Of a stretch of DNA of 64,000 bases, positions 19,953 through 32,017 are shown one piece after another. Both the position numbers and the translations under genes were made by a program. The notes beneath the pieces were generated by a model, which worked only from the letters and a program-made list of their open reading frames with translations, was not told where the DNA came from and did not search any database. Position 1 is the stretch's first letter. Every line of letters starts with the position of its first letter. Source of the DNA: Urophycis tenuis (taxonomy: Eukaryota > Chordata > Actinopteri > Gadiformes > Phycidae); the NCBI GenBank assembly GCA_036785325.1, contig JAXIVH010000155.1, positions 273,001 through 337,000 of the forward strand, in the 5' to 3' direction.

Positions 19953-22900
19953 ATGAGAGCTGATAATAAATCACACTTGCTGATAAGTGTATGTTTGTAC
20001 ATGTTCTCTTTCTCTTTCCTTATGTCTTCAACAGGTCCCTTCCATTGTACATCATCAACACAATTTAATCTGGGTGGAATGCACAAGTTTGGGGATGTTA
20101 TTCTAGGAGGGATCTTTACTATGAATTATTACACTGCATCTTCTGAACTGTATTTTACTTCAGAGCCAAAAGATCCCATCTGCTATGGGTGAGTATGTCA
20201 AAGATTGTCTTTATACAGGCATTTGAACTATTCAAAAATGTACATAATTATGTTGTTCCTATGCAAATATTTTTTTTTCCAGCTTTGCTCCTGAAGCATT
20301 CAGACGGGCCCAGACCATGGCTTTTGCTGTTCATGAAATAAACAGAAATTCCAAACTGCTTCCTAATATATCATTAGGATATCATCTATATAATAGCTGT
20401 AGCAACCTAGGGATCTCATTGCGTGCAGCACTGTCTATGACCAGTGGCAGAGGAGAGCCGTTTCAATTAAATAACAGTTGTAACTGGATTCCTCCTGTGC
20501 TAGGAATTGTTGGAGATGCTTCCTCAACACGAACTATTGCTATTTCTAGCATAGTGAGCTTGTACATGGTACCAATGGTAAGTTCCAATCAGACAAGGTT
20601 TCTGGTTGATGATTGTCAATACTTGAAATTATACATTGAAAATAATTATTTATAATACAAGAAATTGATAATAAATTGATGCAAAATATCATTACAAATA
20701 TTTCTATGTGTATGTGACAGGTGAGTTACTTTGCCACATGTTCCTGTCTGAGTGATAGGAGGCAGTTCCCATCTTTCTTTAGAACTATTCCAAGTGATGC
20801 ATTTCAGGTACAACTGAGAGCTTTCAGTACCACAGAAACAATATTCATATCCATTAATATTTTACATACATTATCTGCATGCAACTCAAGGCTTTAAAAG
20901 TTTAATTAGATGTTGAAATATGTATGGCTGGTTGGTTCTCTGCAAGCTATTACATATTTATTCATTCAACCAGGTGCGAGCTATGCTCCAAATTGTCAGG
21001 CGGTTTAACTGGACTTGGTTTGGCCTGTTGATCAGTGATGAAGACTATGGACGCCAAGCTGCCCTTTTATTCCAGTCAGACTTGGCTCAGTCTGGTGGAG
21101 GCTGTCTGGCTTATCTAGAGGTTCTGCCATGGGGAAACAATGTGGATGAGCTGCAGAGGATCGTTGGCATAATGAAGAAATCCACTTCCAGAGTGGTTAT
21201 TGTTTTTGCACATCCAAGCAACATGCTTGATCTCATGGAAGAGGTTCATTATATACTTATTAATAGGGATCTAGTGATTTTTTCTTTTCTTGTTAGACAA
21301 TGCTGGCAATGAGTGAAATACTAACTGATAAACACAAATGATTTTACAGATGGTAAATTGAAATTAGAACTTGTTAATGTTTATATGTTGTACACTCCAA
21401 TACCCAGGTAGTAAAGCAGAATGTTACAGGCCTACAATGGATTGCCAGTGAAGCCTGGAGTTCAGCCAAAGTGCTCCATAATCCCAGCTACATGCCTTTT
21501 CTGGCAGGCACTCTGGGTATTTCCATTCGCCGAGGGGAGATACCAGGCCTAAGGGACTTCCTACTGACCATACGGCCTGACAATGAAACACTCAGCAGCC
21601 AGGACAACAACTTGGTGCGGGTTTCACCTAACAGACACAGTGTTTTATATGTCTTGTAGGAACACCTTTCAAAATACATGTGATATCAATGCTGCTTATG
21701 TTGTGTATGAGTCCATCCTTTTTATGAATCCCCCTTGATTAGGTGAAGCAGTTTTGGGAGCACATATTTCAGTGTAAGTTTGTATCTACTGGAATGGAGG
21801 TCAAAGGTCAGACTCAAGAAAGATTATGTACAGGAAATGAGGTTCTCAGAAATATGGAGACAAAATTCCTGGATCTGTCTAACCTCAGGCCAGAGTATAA
21901 TGTGTACAAGGCAGTATATGCCCTGGCACATGCCCTACATGACATTCTGCAGTGTGTTCCAGGGAGTGGGCCTTTCCAAGGTCAAAGCTGTGCCAGTTTA
22001 CAGGGACTAGAGCCATGGCAGGTCTGTTGTCAGTTCAATATAATTGCATGACATTATTTTGCTGTGATTTAATTGCAAATGAAGCCTAGTTTCAATGTTT
22101 TCAATGTTGTTTCCCGTTTTTTTGTTATCTACAATGCAGATGTCATATTACTTGCAAAGGGTCAATTTCACTACAGATTTTGGTGATCAAGTGTCATTTG
22201 ATGAGAATGGGGATGCTTTACCAATATATGATGTGATGAACTGGATGAGGCTCCCAGATGGAAGAACAGAGGTTGCAAATGTGGGAGAGGTCAAAGAAAT
22301 GGCTTCAAATGTCATTAATCTTATCCTTGATGATGACAAAATATTTTGGAATTTTGAATCAAGGAAGGTCTGCTTTCAAGCTATCTATTGTCTGTAACCT
22401 GTTTCTTTTGTTATAATATAAAATATCTTAATGCAATCAACTGTTCTCCTCTTAGCCTCCCATGTCGGTGTGTAGTGAGAGCTGTCCCCCAGGCACCCGC
22501 ATGGCCAGAAAGAAGGGTGAACCTGTCTGCTGCTTTGACTGCATCCCTTGTTCAGAAGGAAAGATTAGCAACGAGACAGGTTTGTTATTAATACAATTTT
22601 TTAGAAACTCATGATCTGTTGTCAAAAGAAATGACCAAAAATAGAAATTACTTCCTGTTGTTTGTTAGATTCAACAGAATGTACAAGCTGTCCAGAGGAT
22701 TTTTGGTCCAATCTCCAGCGTGATGACTGTGTACCCAAAAGCATGGAATTTCTTTCCTACTTGGAACCCCTGGGAATCTCCTTGACCACTGCTTCATTAT
22801 TTGGAGCACTTTTATGCACAATTGTTTTGGGAATCTTCACCAAGCATCGTACCACACCAGTGGTTAGGGCCAACAACTCAGAGCTTAGTTTCCTCATTCT

Positions 22901-23582
22901 TCTGTCTCTCAAATTATGCTTCTTGTGCTCCTTGCTATTCATTGGTCAACCAAGGCTGTGGACTTGTCAGTTGAGGCATGCAGCATTTGGGATTAGCTTT
23001 GTTCTGTGTGTCTCATGTATCCTGGTGAAGACCATGGTAGTTCTGGCGGTATTTAAGGCCTCCAAACCAGGTGGTGGCGGTAGTCTGAAGTGGTTTGGGG
23101 TAATTCAACAGAGAGGGACTGTTGTATTTCTTACTTTAATTCAAGCAGCAATTTGTACAACCTGGCTTGTGTCTTCTTCACCAACTCCTCATAAAAACAC
23201 ACAGTACCACAATGACAAGATAATAATTGAGTGTGTAGTGGGGTCGACAATTGGATTTGGAGTATTATTGGGCTATATTGGCTTACTGGCTATTCTCAGC
23301 TTCTTGCTTGCTTTCTTGGCACGGAATCTACCAGATAACTTCAATGAGGCAAAGTTTATCACATTTAGTATGCTGGTCTTCTGTGCAGTTTGGATAGCCT
23401 TTATCCCAGCATATATCAACTCTCCTGGTAAATATGCAGATGCTGTAGAAGTATTTGCCATCTTAGCTTCCAGTTTCGGGCTGCTGCTGGCCCTATTTGG
23501 ACCAAAGTGTTACATAATTATCCTTAAGCCTGAGAAAAACACAAAAAAAGCTTTAATGGGGCGAGGCACACCAATATCATAG
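19953..23582 (+). CDS. V2R-like (OlfC) class C chemoreceptor, gene C
   Basis: Nine exons give 879 codons plus stop-compatible frame: 19953-20188, 20283-20577, 20721-20807, 20974-21243, 21408-21614, 21743-22021, 22140-22367, 22456-22579 and 22669-23582. Signal peptide, Venus-flytrap domain with GDASSTRTIAISS, cysteine-rich linker and seven-helix domain are in the same places as in gene A. Exon lengths equal those of A except exon 1 (6 bp longer). The 7TM exon is about 96% identical to A by protein, while exon 1 is only about 70%. The exon 4 donor is GTTCAT, a weak match to consensus. No disabling mutation was found. The protein should be a plasma-membrane receptor of sensory neurons; its ligand cannot be read from sequence. 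Confidence 0.9.
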
Positions 23583-23767
23583 AACCATGGTCATGTAGTT
23601 ATGTTTTTGAAAGATTTAGTCAGTGAGTAGAATGCACAAATTACTGACTATATTGCCTACTTTCTATGATAACATATTTTGAAATTGTAGTTTAAAATCA
23701 TTACAGATCTATAATTACAACCACAGTTCAGCTCTGTTATTAGTTTAACTAATATATGTCAAAAGGG

Positions 23768-23773
23768 AATAAA
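23768..23773 (+). terminator. Poly(A) signal of gene C
   Basis: AATAAA about 186 bp after the stop codon, at the position equivalent to the gene A signal, in an alignable 3' flank. Confidence 0.6.
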
Positions 23774-24182
23774 TCGTTGATTCAACATTGTGATGATATT
23801 TCTTATTTTTTACCAAATTATTCAAGACACATTTTTCTTTCTTCCTTTAGAGACTGGCAAGAACCCAAATAGCCTAGCCCCTGGGTTCAATTCACTTATC
23901 TCCTTTACTTGTATCCATATCAATAGAACACTGAAAACTAATTAATTCACTAAGATGCCGCAGCTGTTTAAGGTCTTGTAAAAGTTTTTAGGTTTTAAAA
24001 TTAAAATTGTGCCACCAGAGTAAAAATAAATGTTTTAAAATATGTCTTCTGAAACCTAAATCTCAAATTAGTTTATGAGTCTAGATGAATATATTAGTAA
24101 CAAAAAAGGAAACCCTGTATAACTCCACCCCTCATCCTTTCAGTTGGTTGTGTAATTGGCTTCCAGTGAAGGCGCTGTGCAG

Positions 24183-24412
24183 GGGGGCTGTGGCTCAGTT
24201 GTAGAGCAGGCTGTCCACTAACTTGACTTCGATCTGCACCTCCAGCTGTCCACATGTCAAAGTGTCCTTGAATTAGACACTGAACCCAAAGTTGCTCCCC
24301 AGGTGCTGTATGGCTGCTCACTGCTCCTATGTACTATAGGATGGGTCAAATGCAGCAGACACATTTTGTTTCCATTTGTAAAAACACTGTGAAATGATCA
24401 AATAAAGACTGA
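24183..24412 (+). repeat. tRNA-derived SINE
   Basis: The head GGGGCTGTGGCTCAGTTGTA, then GAGCAGG, is a tRNA-like A box. A degraded B box (CGATCTGCACC) lies about 40 bp on. The body (CATGTCAAAGTGTCCTTGA, AGACACTGAACCC, GTTGCTCC) is the type common in teleost SINEs. The tail runs toward AAATAAAG. It is a repeat, not a working tRNA gene: the cloverleaf is not maintained. Confidence 0.7.
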
Positions 24413-24529
24413 AAAGCACCCTGAAAGGCATTCTCTCCCCAGAGGTTCAGCGATAGCATTGTCGAGAATCTGAGATTATGGCAAATGGGATTTATTGGTT
24501 CAGTCAGTTCTAATACACTGAATTTTTTG

Positions 24530-24728
24530 GTTGGACTAATTGCTTAATAGTATGTCACACATTCTCAATTTTGCTCATTCTACTTTTTCTAGCTGGCAGC
24601 TCAATATACCCACCCACAATTCAGAAAGCAGCGAAGATACTGCTACTTTGGCAGTGGAAAGATCCAGAAAGTATTTTCCAAAGCCTGGTATCACAGACTG
24701 TATCACACCAAATCAAAAACCGAACTTC
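24530..24728 (-). pseudogene. Relic of a V2R-like receptor: ligand-domain exon fragment
   Basis: Parallels 18335-18510 and gene B 28965-29110: CTAGCTGGCAGCTCAATATA, then CTACTTTGGCAGTGGAAAGA, then a stretch matching the gene B VIPGFREYI coding part. It has many mismatches and no neighbouring exons. Confidence 0.6.
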
Positions 24729-25009
24729 AGTATTTTAGGATCAGGCTAAAGGGGATGCATTCCAACTTCTCCAAAATAATTCTTATTTTCTAACACTGAA
24801 TGCAACGACAAACATGGCTGTAGAATGAGAAATGCATTCATTCATTCAGTTCATAAATTAATTTAAAGGAAATCACAGTACAATAGCTAAATCTAAAAAA
24901 TGTGTGATACAATTCAGTCATATATGACAAATACGATTTTTGATTATGCCTGTATCACACGGAAGGGACACATAAAGGCTGCCTGGGAAAGCGCTGGAAC
25001 CAACCGAGA

Positions 25010-25194
25010 TTGTAGAAACATGGTCATCTTTCTGAATAAATAGACTTAGTCAATGAATAGACTGCATTACCTACATTATATGACTACTTCATTTTAAGTT
25101 GTAGCCAGTGTAGATGTATGTCGGTTATAGATCTGTTCTCATTAGTTTGACCATATGTCAAGAGATGTTACAAACATAATATGACTTTTGTCGC
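25010..25194 (+). pseudogene. Relic of a gene C-type 3' UTR (left part)
   Basis: Follows the gene C 3' flank (AACCATGGTCATGTAG, then GACTTAGTCAATGAATAGA, TTACCTACATTATATGAC, CATATGTCAA) and continues beyond a transposon at about 26500-26590 with TAGAGCCCCATTATCCCAGC, matching gene A and C flanks further downstream. A complete + strand copy must once have stood upstream; its coding exons are gone. Confidence 0.55.
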
Positions 25195-25259
25195 TGCAGT
25201 TACAGTGGCGCGGGAAGTGGGGGTGCGGCAGGTGCTGCAGCACCCCCTGTTGGCGAAGC

Positions 25260-26118
25260 TTTAAAGACCCACTCCGGCAAAATTTGACTTTTTTACCCTT
25301 TTAACATTTCCTACTAGTGATATATATGTATTTCAACACATAGTACGATCGAAATATGTCGTAAAACGATTCATGAGGATTTCGGGTTTGAAATGTCACT
25401 GAACCTCCGCAAGTCACAAAAACACTCCGTTTTTCCTGTCCTCATGTCGTCATGAAGATGTGGAACCAATCAAAAACTGACTTTCAGGTAAGACCCGGCC
25501 CCTGCGCCAGCGCAGGCAACTGTGAAGGCTGGGTTAATATGGGCTGCCTGGGTATGCTTCGTTTATTCTTGCGCGTCGAGGCAACGCTGGGGGGTTCCGC
25601 ACCCTTTACGGACCCTTTACGAACCCTTTACGTCCTTGGCGTGCACCTCCCAAAATCCTAGACGCGCGTCGAGGCAAAGCAACCCCAACGTACCCCAACG
25701 CAGCGGCTTTTGGCTGTGATTGGTCCGCGAACTACATTAACTGGAGATCGCTTTTCCGGTTTCCACTCGTAAACACCGCCACGGTGTAAACACAGCCTTG
25801 ATAAATGATTTGACTGATTGGCGACAACATATATATATACACATAACTTTTGCCTTCATTTCTATAAACTTTTTTTTAAACTCGCTAGTAACCCGTACGT
25901 ATGACCGCAATCCCTACGCAGAAGTACAAACCAGCCGCAAATAATACGGCTTGGGCAAAAACAACCCCTTGCCTGAAACCACGAAGAAGGTTTGAACACC
26001 TTCTGTGTAAAAGCTATACAATTCTTTATTAGTTGGGTCAAAAATGTTCGAATGTGCTCCTTTTTTAAATAAAACGAAAATGTCAGGGGTCGATCAATGG
26101 CCGGAGTGGGTCTTTAAA
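25260..26118. mobile_element. TTAA-type MITE nested in the hAT element
   Basis: Inverted repeats TTTAAAGACCCACTCCGGC at 25260-25278 and its reverse complement at 26100-26118 match over 19 bp. TTAA at both ends fits piggyBac or Kolobok target duplications. The 859-bp interior is non-coding and includes three ACCCTTTACG-like units (about 25600-25632). Confidence 0.65.
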
Positions 26119-26403
26119 ATAAGCAGTGTAATCTACCACTGATCCTGGCGCATCAAGCTCTTTTTAACAGACAATTTGATAATGGATATATTGCTAATAA
26201 TATACAATTTACATTGACTGCACTAGGCAAATAACATTTTAGTTTGTATGCACGCATTTACACAGATATTTAGATTATTTTTTCATCGCTGGTCTTTGGA
26301 GTTCGCTTGTTGCGATATTTCTGCGCACTGTCAGCTCATCTGTTCTTCATGTAGGGGAGGGCGAGTGTTTTTTTTTGTTTTTTTTAAAGGAGACGGAGGT
26401 CTT

Positions 26404-26460
26404 CCCCCCCCCCCCCCCCCCCCCCCCCCCGCCCCTGCCCCGCCCCGCCCCGCCCCGCAC
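26404..26460 (+). repeat. Poly-C and (CCCCG)n tract
   Basis: A run of 27 C residues (26404-26430) is followed by CCCC units spaced by G or TG. The - strand is a strong G-quadruplex candidate. Such runs often vary in length and are prone to assembly error. Confidence 0.85.
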
Positions 26461-26746
26461 CCCCTGCCGAAAATGTCTTCCTGCGCGCCTGTGCAGTTAT
26501 TTCTGCAGTGACAGGCTAGAGCCCCATTATCCCAGCCCCCATATTCCATCCACTTGCCTTCACTCACATGGATATCAATAGCTAACACTAATACCAATGA
26601 ATATGTTGCAAATTAGGTATTTAAACATTTTGGGCATGAATGAAAGGCACAAGAAACTTTTTATTTTGAATGGGTGCATTTCCTACAATTTACTTGTATG
26701 TTATCTATAGTACAGACAAATCACCCATGGATGACAGAAATAACAC

Positions 26747-26752
26747 TTTATT
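26747..26752 (-). terminator. Poly(A) signal of gene B
   Basis: TTTATT on the + strand (AATAAA on -), about 140 bp beyond the gene B stop at 26893. Confidence 0.5.
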
Positions 26753-26892
26753 AATGTATTTTAAATGTAAACTTGCAACATAACAAAGTACACAAATTTG
26801 TCTTTGTAGTAGCACAAATATGTAAACTAATGATATACCATGCAATGTTTGCCTTCCCCAACTTTTCAAAATCAAAAGCTTGTTCTCTGGAG

Positions 26893-29800
26893 TTACTTTT
26901 TACCCATTACATTTTTCTTTGTGTTTTTCTCTGGCCTAAACAAAATAATAAAACATTTTGGAACAAATATACAGATAATCAGTCCAAAGCTAGAGGACAA
27001 TATGGCAAAGATCTCCACAGCTACAGTGAACTTTCCAGGGGAACTGATATAAGCTGGGATAAAAGCAATCCAAACAGCGCAGAATATTAGCATACTAAAT
27101 GTGATTAGCTTAGCTTCATTAAAATTGTCAGGTAGTTTTCTGGCTAAAACAGCCAACACAAAACAAAATAGAGCAAGGAGCCCGATGTAGCCAAGCACAG
27201 CCCAGAAACCTAATGCTGAGCCTAATGCACATTCTAGAATGATTTTCTCATTGTAGGTGGTCAGGTTTCTAACAGAAAAAGGAGGCTTCAGAACCAACCA
27301 AATAGTGCATATCAAAACTTGAACAAATGTAAAAGATACTACAGTCATTCTCTGCTGTGTAGGGCCAAACCATTTTGCAATGTTGCTACCTGGCAGTGTC
27401 GCTTTAAATGCCATTAACACAACAATAGTCTTTCCCAGAACACAAGAAATACAGAGGACAAATGTGATCCCAAAAGCTGTGTGGCGAAGCATACAGGACC
27501 AGTCTGAGGGACGACCAATGAAAGTCAGAGAACACAGGAAACACAATGTCAAGGAGAAGAGCAACAGGAAGCTCAGCTCAGAATTGTTGGCCCTAACGAT
27601 TGGAGTATACCTGTGGTGGAAGAAAACTATTGCTGTGACAATGCTTAAACATGCTCCTCCAACTGAGAATGATGTCAAGATAATTCCCAAAACCTCATGA
27701 AAAGACAGAAACTCAACAGGCTTAGGAAGACATAAAGTCTTGTCTGCATTGGGCCAGAACTCCTTAGGACAAGATGAACATTCAGATGAATCTAAGAAAG
27801 AGAAATATATAATTAGAGAATGTTTTACATTATTTCTAGTGTACATTGGGAGTAATACCACTGATTATACCTGAAGTATTGCTTATTTCTCCTTCCGCAC
27901 ATGGTACACAGTCATAGCAGCAAACTGGCTTCCCCTTCTGGAGAACCTTGCGCGTTCCTGGTCGACAGCTGACACTGCATACGGACACAGGAACCTGATG
28001 CACGCATAAACATTTAAATACACCTAGTCAGCTCTAAAAAAAAAATGTTTTAATCTAAGTTAAGAAGGATTTAGAGTATAGTTCTCCCTGCCTGTATGCC
28101 ACCATCTGTCCAACTGATTTCCCTTTTAATATTGAACTTCTGGCCAGGAGAAAGGGACTCATCGTAGTGTCCTACGGTTATAAATTCCAGACCATCGTTC
28201 TCATTTTTCTGCCAGTTAATCAGCTCATAAAAGGCCACAGGGTCACCATTGGCATCAAATGAGATGTGGTAACCATTACGAGATATATTCACCCTTTTCA
28301 ACTGATCAAGGACCTGTATAGATGGAAAATAAAAATAAAACTATTGCATATGGCATAAGTCTGTATGATTGTGGCATTTTAAATTATCAAGATGTTTGAT
28401 TTCATAAATGAATGATAATGACCTCCACTGGCTCTATTTTGATGAATCGGTCACATTGTAGTGTAGAGTTAATCTTCTTACACACCAAGTTTTGTATCGC
28501 GTGTGCTACTGCGTAAACAGCTTTGTACACCATGTTTGTGATTCTGAGCTGAGAGGTGTCAGTGTATGGGTTTTGGAGCTTCTGTAGATCTTCAGTTCCA
28601 TCACACACTTTGCCCACTAAGCCAGCTTCTACAGAGAAAAGAGAAAGAGAGAGAAAGAGAAACTGTGTTTGTGTGTGTAACAAAGACAATAACAAAAAAA
28701 TATTGAAAGTATTCTTTCAATAGAATAAAATCAAGTAGAGGTAGTACTAGTCACAATGTGTAAGATTGAGCCCCTCCCAGTTCGAAGCTTGAACCAGGGT
28801 AGCTCAGCTGGCTGGGTGATACATTGATTGACATAAAATACCATTATGAAGGATAATATTAACTAGTTATTGAGGTGAAGGATTTTGTTAGGGATTGTCC
28901 ATGTCAATAAGCAGCAGAGAGCTGTTGGAAAAGTAAGATAAGCAGATGTCTCACGTTTTTCTAGCTTGCAGTTGAATGCACCCTCCCAGAACTTGGTAAG
29001 CAAGTGGGAAGCAGCCACTTTAGCAGGGGAAAGATCCATAATGTATTCCCTAAAACCCGGAATGACAGATTGTGGAATAGCAAATCCAATTGCTCCTGCA
29101 CAAATTCTATATCTCTGAACTTCCGGATCAGTTACCCAGGCCTCACTGCCAATCCATTGGCGTGGAGGAGAGGGATTTTGAGTCAGCTCCTCCAGTAGAA
29201 ACCTCAAATCCCCTGTGGCTGTAAATGCCACAACAACCATGGCTGTGGACCTGTAAAGATATAATTTAAATACATTGAAATAACTTTTTATTAATTAATT
29301 TAAAAAAAATTTCCTTACGCCTCAATACATGTTTTACATTGTAGTATCACAATGCTTTATAAACATAGGTTGTGTTGATTGTCAAATTGACATTCATTAC
29401 ATACATTCATCCTTAGTATGCTGAATATATTCAGAATAAACATGAACCTGCGTATAATGTCAGCCACTTGTTGAATCCTGCTCGGTGGATCATTTCGATT
29501 GAACGATTCAGAGTATTCCACACATATACCCTCTTTGTGTGCAGCTCGTAGAAAGGACGCCATACCATTGTTGCCATAGTCTGAGTTAGAGTAGACAGCG
29601 CCAATCCAAGTCCAACCAAAATATTTTACAAGTTGGGCAAGAGCATCAGCCTGGAACTGGTCACTCGGGATGGTTCTAAAAAATGTTGGGTATTGGGTCT
29701 TGTCAGACAAACATGCACATGTAGCAAAGTGACTGACCTAAAAAGAAAAAAAACATAACATATTATGCTCTTACAATATATACGCCCTGAAATATAGTTG

Positions 29801-30643
29801 ACGTAATTCTGCAGAATAAAAATACACAGCCTACTAATGGGATGTCAAATGGCCCAACAATGCGTGATATGCTGATGCACTGCGTGGATCCAGAATCACC
29901 AATAATAGCCAATACACCTCCAGTTTGCGAACACACTTTACTGTTGTCAGACAACGGCTGAGGGTCATTTGTAAACTGGAATGCAACCTGGACCGTCAAT
30001 GGAACTGAGGCACAAGTGTCATGGATTTGGTAACCGAGTGTAATACCCGGCAGAATGTCAGAGCTATTGTTAATCTCGTCAATGGCAAAGGCCATAGCAC
30101 GAGAGATGCGCAGTTCGCGGGTATCCATGCTGCAGACAGATTGACACATGCATCAATTTTAACATAGAATTGAATATAATTGAAATAATTCAAACTAACT
30201 TCAATGGTGCTGAATATATTGTGCTTTGCATAGTAAATATTGTCAACATGTGTATTTCAGCAACCCTTTTTCTTGGACACTATTTTTCTCCCATTAACTC
30301 ACCTCCCTGTACATTCTAGAAGATCTGGTAGGCTGGTGAAGTTATGTTTCACTGTTTTGATGTAGTAATGTATTGAAAATGCACCTCCGATAAGGTAGTC
30401 CCCTTCCAGTGTGAATACAGGGGGACGAGGAGTGCCTCGAAGCATACATTTAACAGAATTAGTAGCATTCCCTGCATCAGATAAATCCCCAATCTTAACC
30501 TTACCACCGATCCCAGGCCCTGTAGGGCCAGGTCTTTGTAGTAGGCCATCTGCAGACTCATGCAAAGCAAGGGCAAGACAGAGCACAGCCAAACCCAGAG
30601 ACAGGGTTGGCCTGAAAAAAAAGGTAGAACTCGACATCCTCAC
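26893..30643 (-). CDS. V2R-like (OlfC) class C chemoreceptor, gene B
   Basis: Eight exons on the - strand join to 890 codons: 30643-30303, 30129-29835, 29737-29448, 29250-28955, 28628-28423, 28313-28092, 27994-27871 and 27791-26893. A signal peptide (hydrophobic LGLAVLCLALAL) precedes a Venus-flytrap domain (GDSGSTQCISIS), a cysteine-rich linker (CSVSCRPGTR...CCYDCVPC) and a seven-helix domain ending FVPKCFIILFRPEKNT. It belongs to a different subfamily from A/C/D. The exon at 28313-28092 ends CAG/GCAGGG, so the following intron would need a GC donor. The long ligand-domain exon is split by two introns at positions not shared with A/C/D. The start could also be the Met at 30637. No stop or frameshift is seen. 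Confidence 0.87.
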
Positions 30644-30683
30644 ATCGACCCCGTATGTGTTGTGAATGAGGAAGCTCTTTACA

Positions 30684-30700
30684 ACAGTTTATATAGACTT
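30684..30700 (-). promoter_or_regulatory. TATA-like box of gene B
   Basis: The - strand reads CTATATAAACTG, about 45 bp upstream of the first Met of gene B. The surrounding region recurs in decayed form at 19340-19480. Inferred from motif and position. Confidence 0.45.
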
Positions 30701-32010
30701 TCCGATTGATGCCGTTCCTCTCTTAGAGTATATGCCATTTAATGCTTCAGTGCTCATTTGTTCAGGGTCTTATTGTATTAGTATTATCCACTTTGATCAG
30801 ATTCAAGCAGCCAGTCTAAATTTGAGTAATGATGTCATTTCAACAAACAAAAAAAGATATGAGGATTAACTATTATTACTACTGAGAAGATGACACTGAC
30901 AGTGACTTTGTGTGTTCAATATATTTGTCATGGCACTCAGAGGGCTGTTTCACCAGGTTGAATACATCTAGCTGGACTGAGTAAACAAGGAAACCAGTTT
31001 ATAAATTACTCCTAATTTCGGATTCCAATAGTCGGAATACTAACTACCTGCTGCTTACTCTTAAAGCATACAAGGCTCCAACTATGCTCATATTATTATT
31101 TTCTGATCAACTTTTTATTTTTGGTGAAAAGTGTTGATTAGGTGATCAGGATATGTTTTTTTTTTACCGTCCATTGTTAAATAGATGGTGAAATTACCTA
31201 ACAAGGTAGATGGCATTTAATGTAGCATCAACAAGAAAGGGTTGTGTCTTGCATGATAAGACGGACAATTGGTCATGACCAGGCTGATTGATCACTTGCG
31301 TTGTGCAAAGGAAAAATAATGCCACCATTAAATCTGTGTAATACTACCATCTAGTGGACATGTCTCAAGATACATGTTTGTGACCACTAATAATTATGTG
31401 AAGTTTATTAACGATGGTGATGGAAAGATTTATTCAGGAGAGAATGTACAGGGAAAAACATCCTAAAGCGCATAGATACTAAAATGCTGGAGATACTGGA
31501 ATGCTGGTCTAACAGGCCAGAATGTAATAGGTACTTGGCTACGTCTTTCCCTGACCCTTTGTACAGCATATTATATATAATCACAGACCCTAGCTATATT
31601 TCAATTTAGAAAGGAATTTTAGATAAGTCTAGTTTGCACACAAACACAAAAATTATAATCTGGTTTGGTGCCAAATAAGAACACCACATGTTGTTAGTAG
31701 AAGAGAGAACAATCTGTATGACACTACCATCTAGTGGTCATTGCTTGAATATTCTGACTGAAGGTAATGAACATACCTTCTGTGCAGGTCAAACATAAGT
31801 GTAAGTGTATTGGTTTCATGATACTAATGGGAACACCAAGATTTCAATAAGATTTAGTTATCCATAATCATCCATAAAAATATAAATACTTGATCTAATA
31901 ATTATGTTGAATGGCACTTACACTTATATTGTAATATTGCATAATATAACTATGTGGCACTAAATAGAGGAGAATAATTAATTTTGTACAAGTTGTTATC
32001 GTAATGGAAT
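30701..32010. other. Region between head-to-head genes B and D
   Basis: About 1.5 kb separates the two divergent starts. It contains a block shared with the gene A upstream region (31325-31400), a decayed receptor exon (31430-31580) and a second ACCATCTAGTGG motif (about 31725). The rest is AT-rich with no coding pattern. Confidence 0.4.
31430..31580 (+). pseudogene. Relic of V2R-like exon 6
   Basis: The sequence GAGAATGTACAGGGAAAAAC...AATGCTGG...TCTAACAGGCCAGAATGTAA...CCCTTTGTACAGCATA follows gene D exon 6 (34030-34170) through the codons for the CTGNEVL, LSNLRPEYNVYKAVYA and LHDMLQC region. It is heavily mutated and isolated. Confidence 0.5.
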
Positions 32011-32017
32011 TCAGGTT

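Larger units (their letters stand above)
25203..26491. mobile_element. hAT-type non-autonomous DNA transposon
   Basis: A perfect 8-bp direct repeat TGCAGTTA flanks the unit (25195-25202 and 26492-26499), the length hAT transposases produce. Ends are CAGTGGCGCGGGAAG and, reversed, CAGGCGCGCAGGAAG. Receptor 3'-UTR relic sequence is interrupted exactly here. No transposase is encoded. A second element (25260-26118) is nested near the left end and the right part holds a poly-C tract. Confidence 0.75.

Noticed and set aside
24183..24260. Possible tRNA gene
   Set aside because: The A-box-like start is followed by a degraded B box and no cloverleaf; the downstream body is typical of a SINE.
26248..26597. 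Open frames of poly-Pro or poly-Gly type on both strands
   Set aside because: They are a by-product of the C-run and CCCCG units; no codon pattern, partner exon or homology.
28785..28830. tRNA-like GGTAGCTCAGCTGGCTGGG in gene B intron
   Set aside because: Only an A-box-like string is present, without a B box at the right distance; too short to call a SINE or tRNA.
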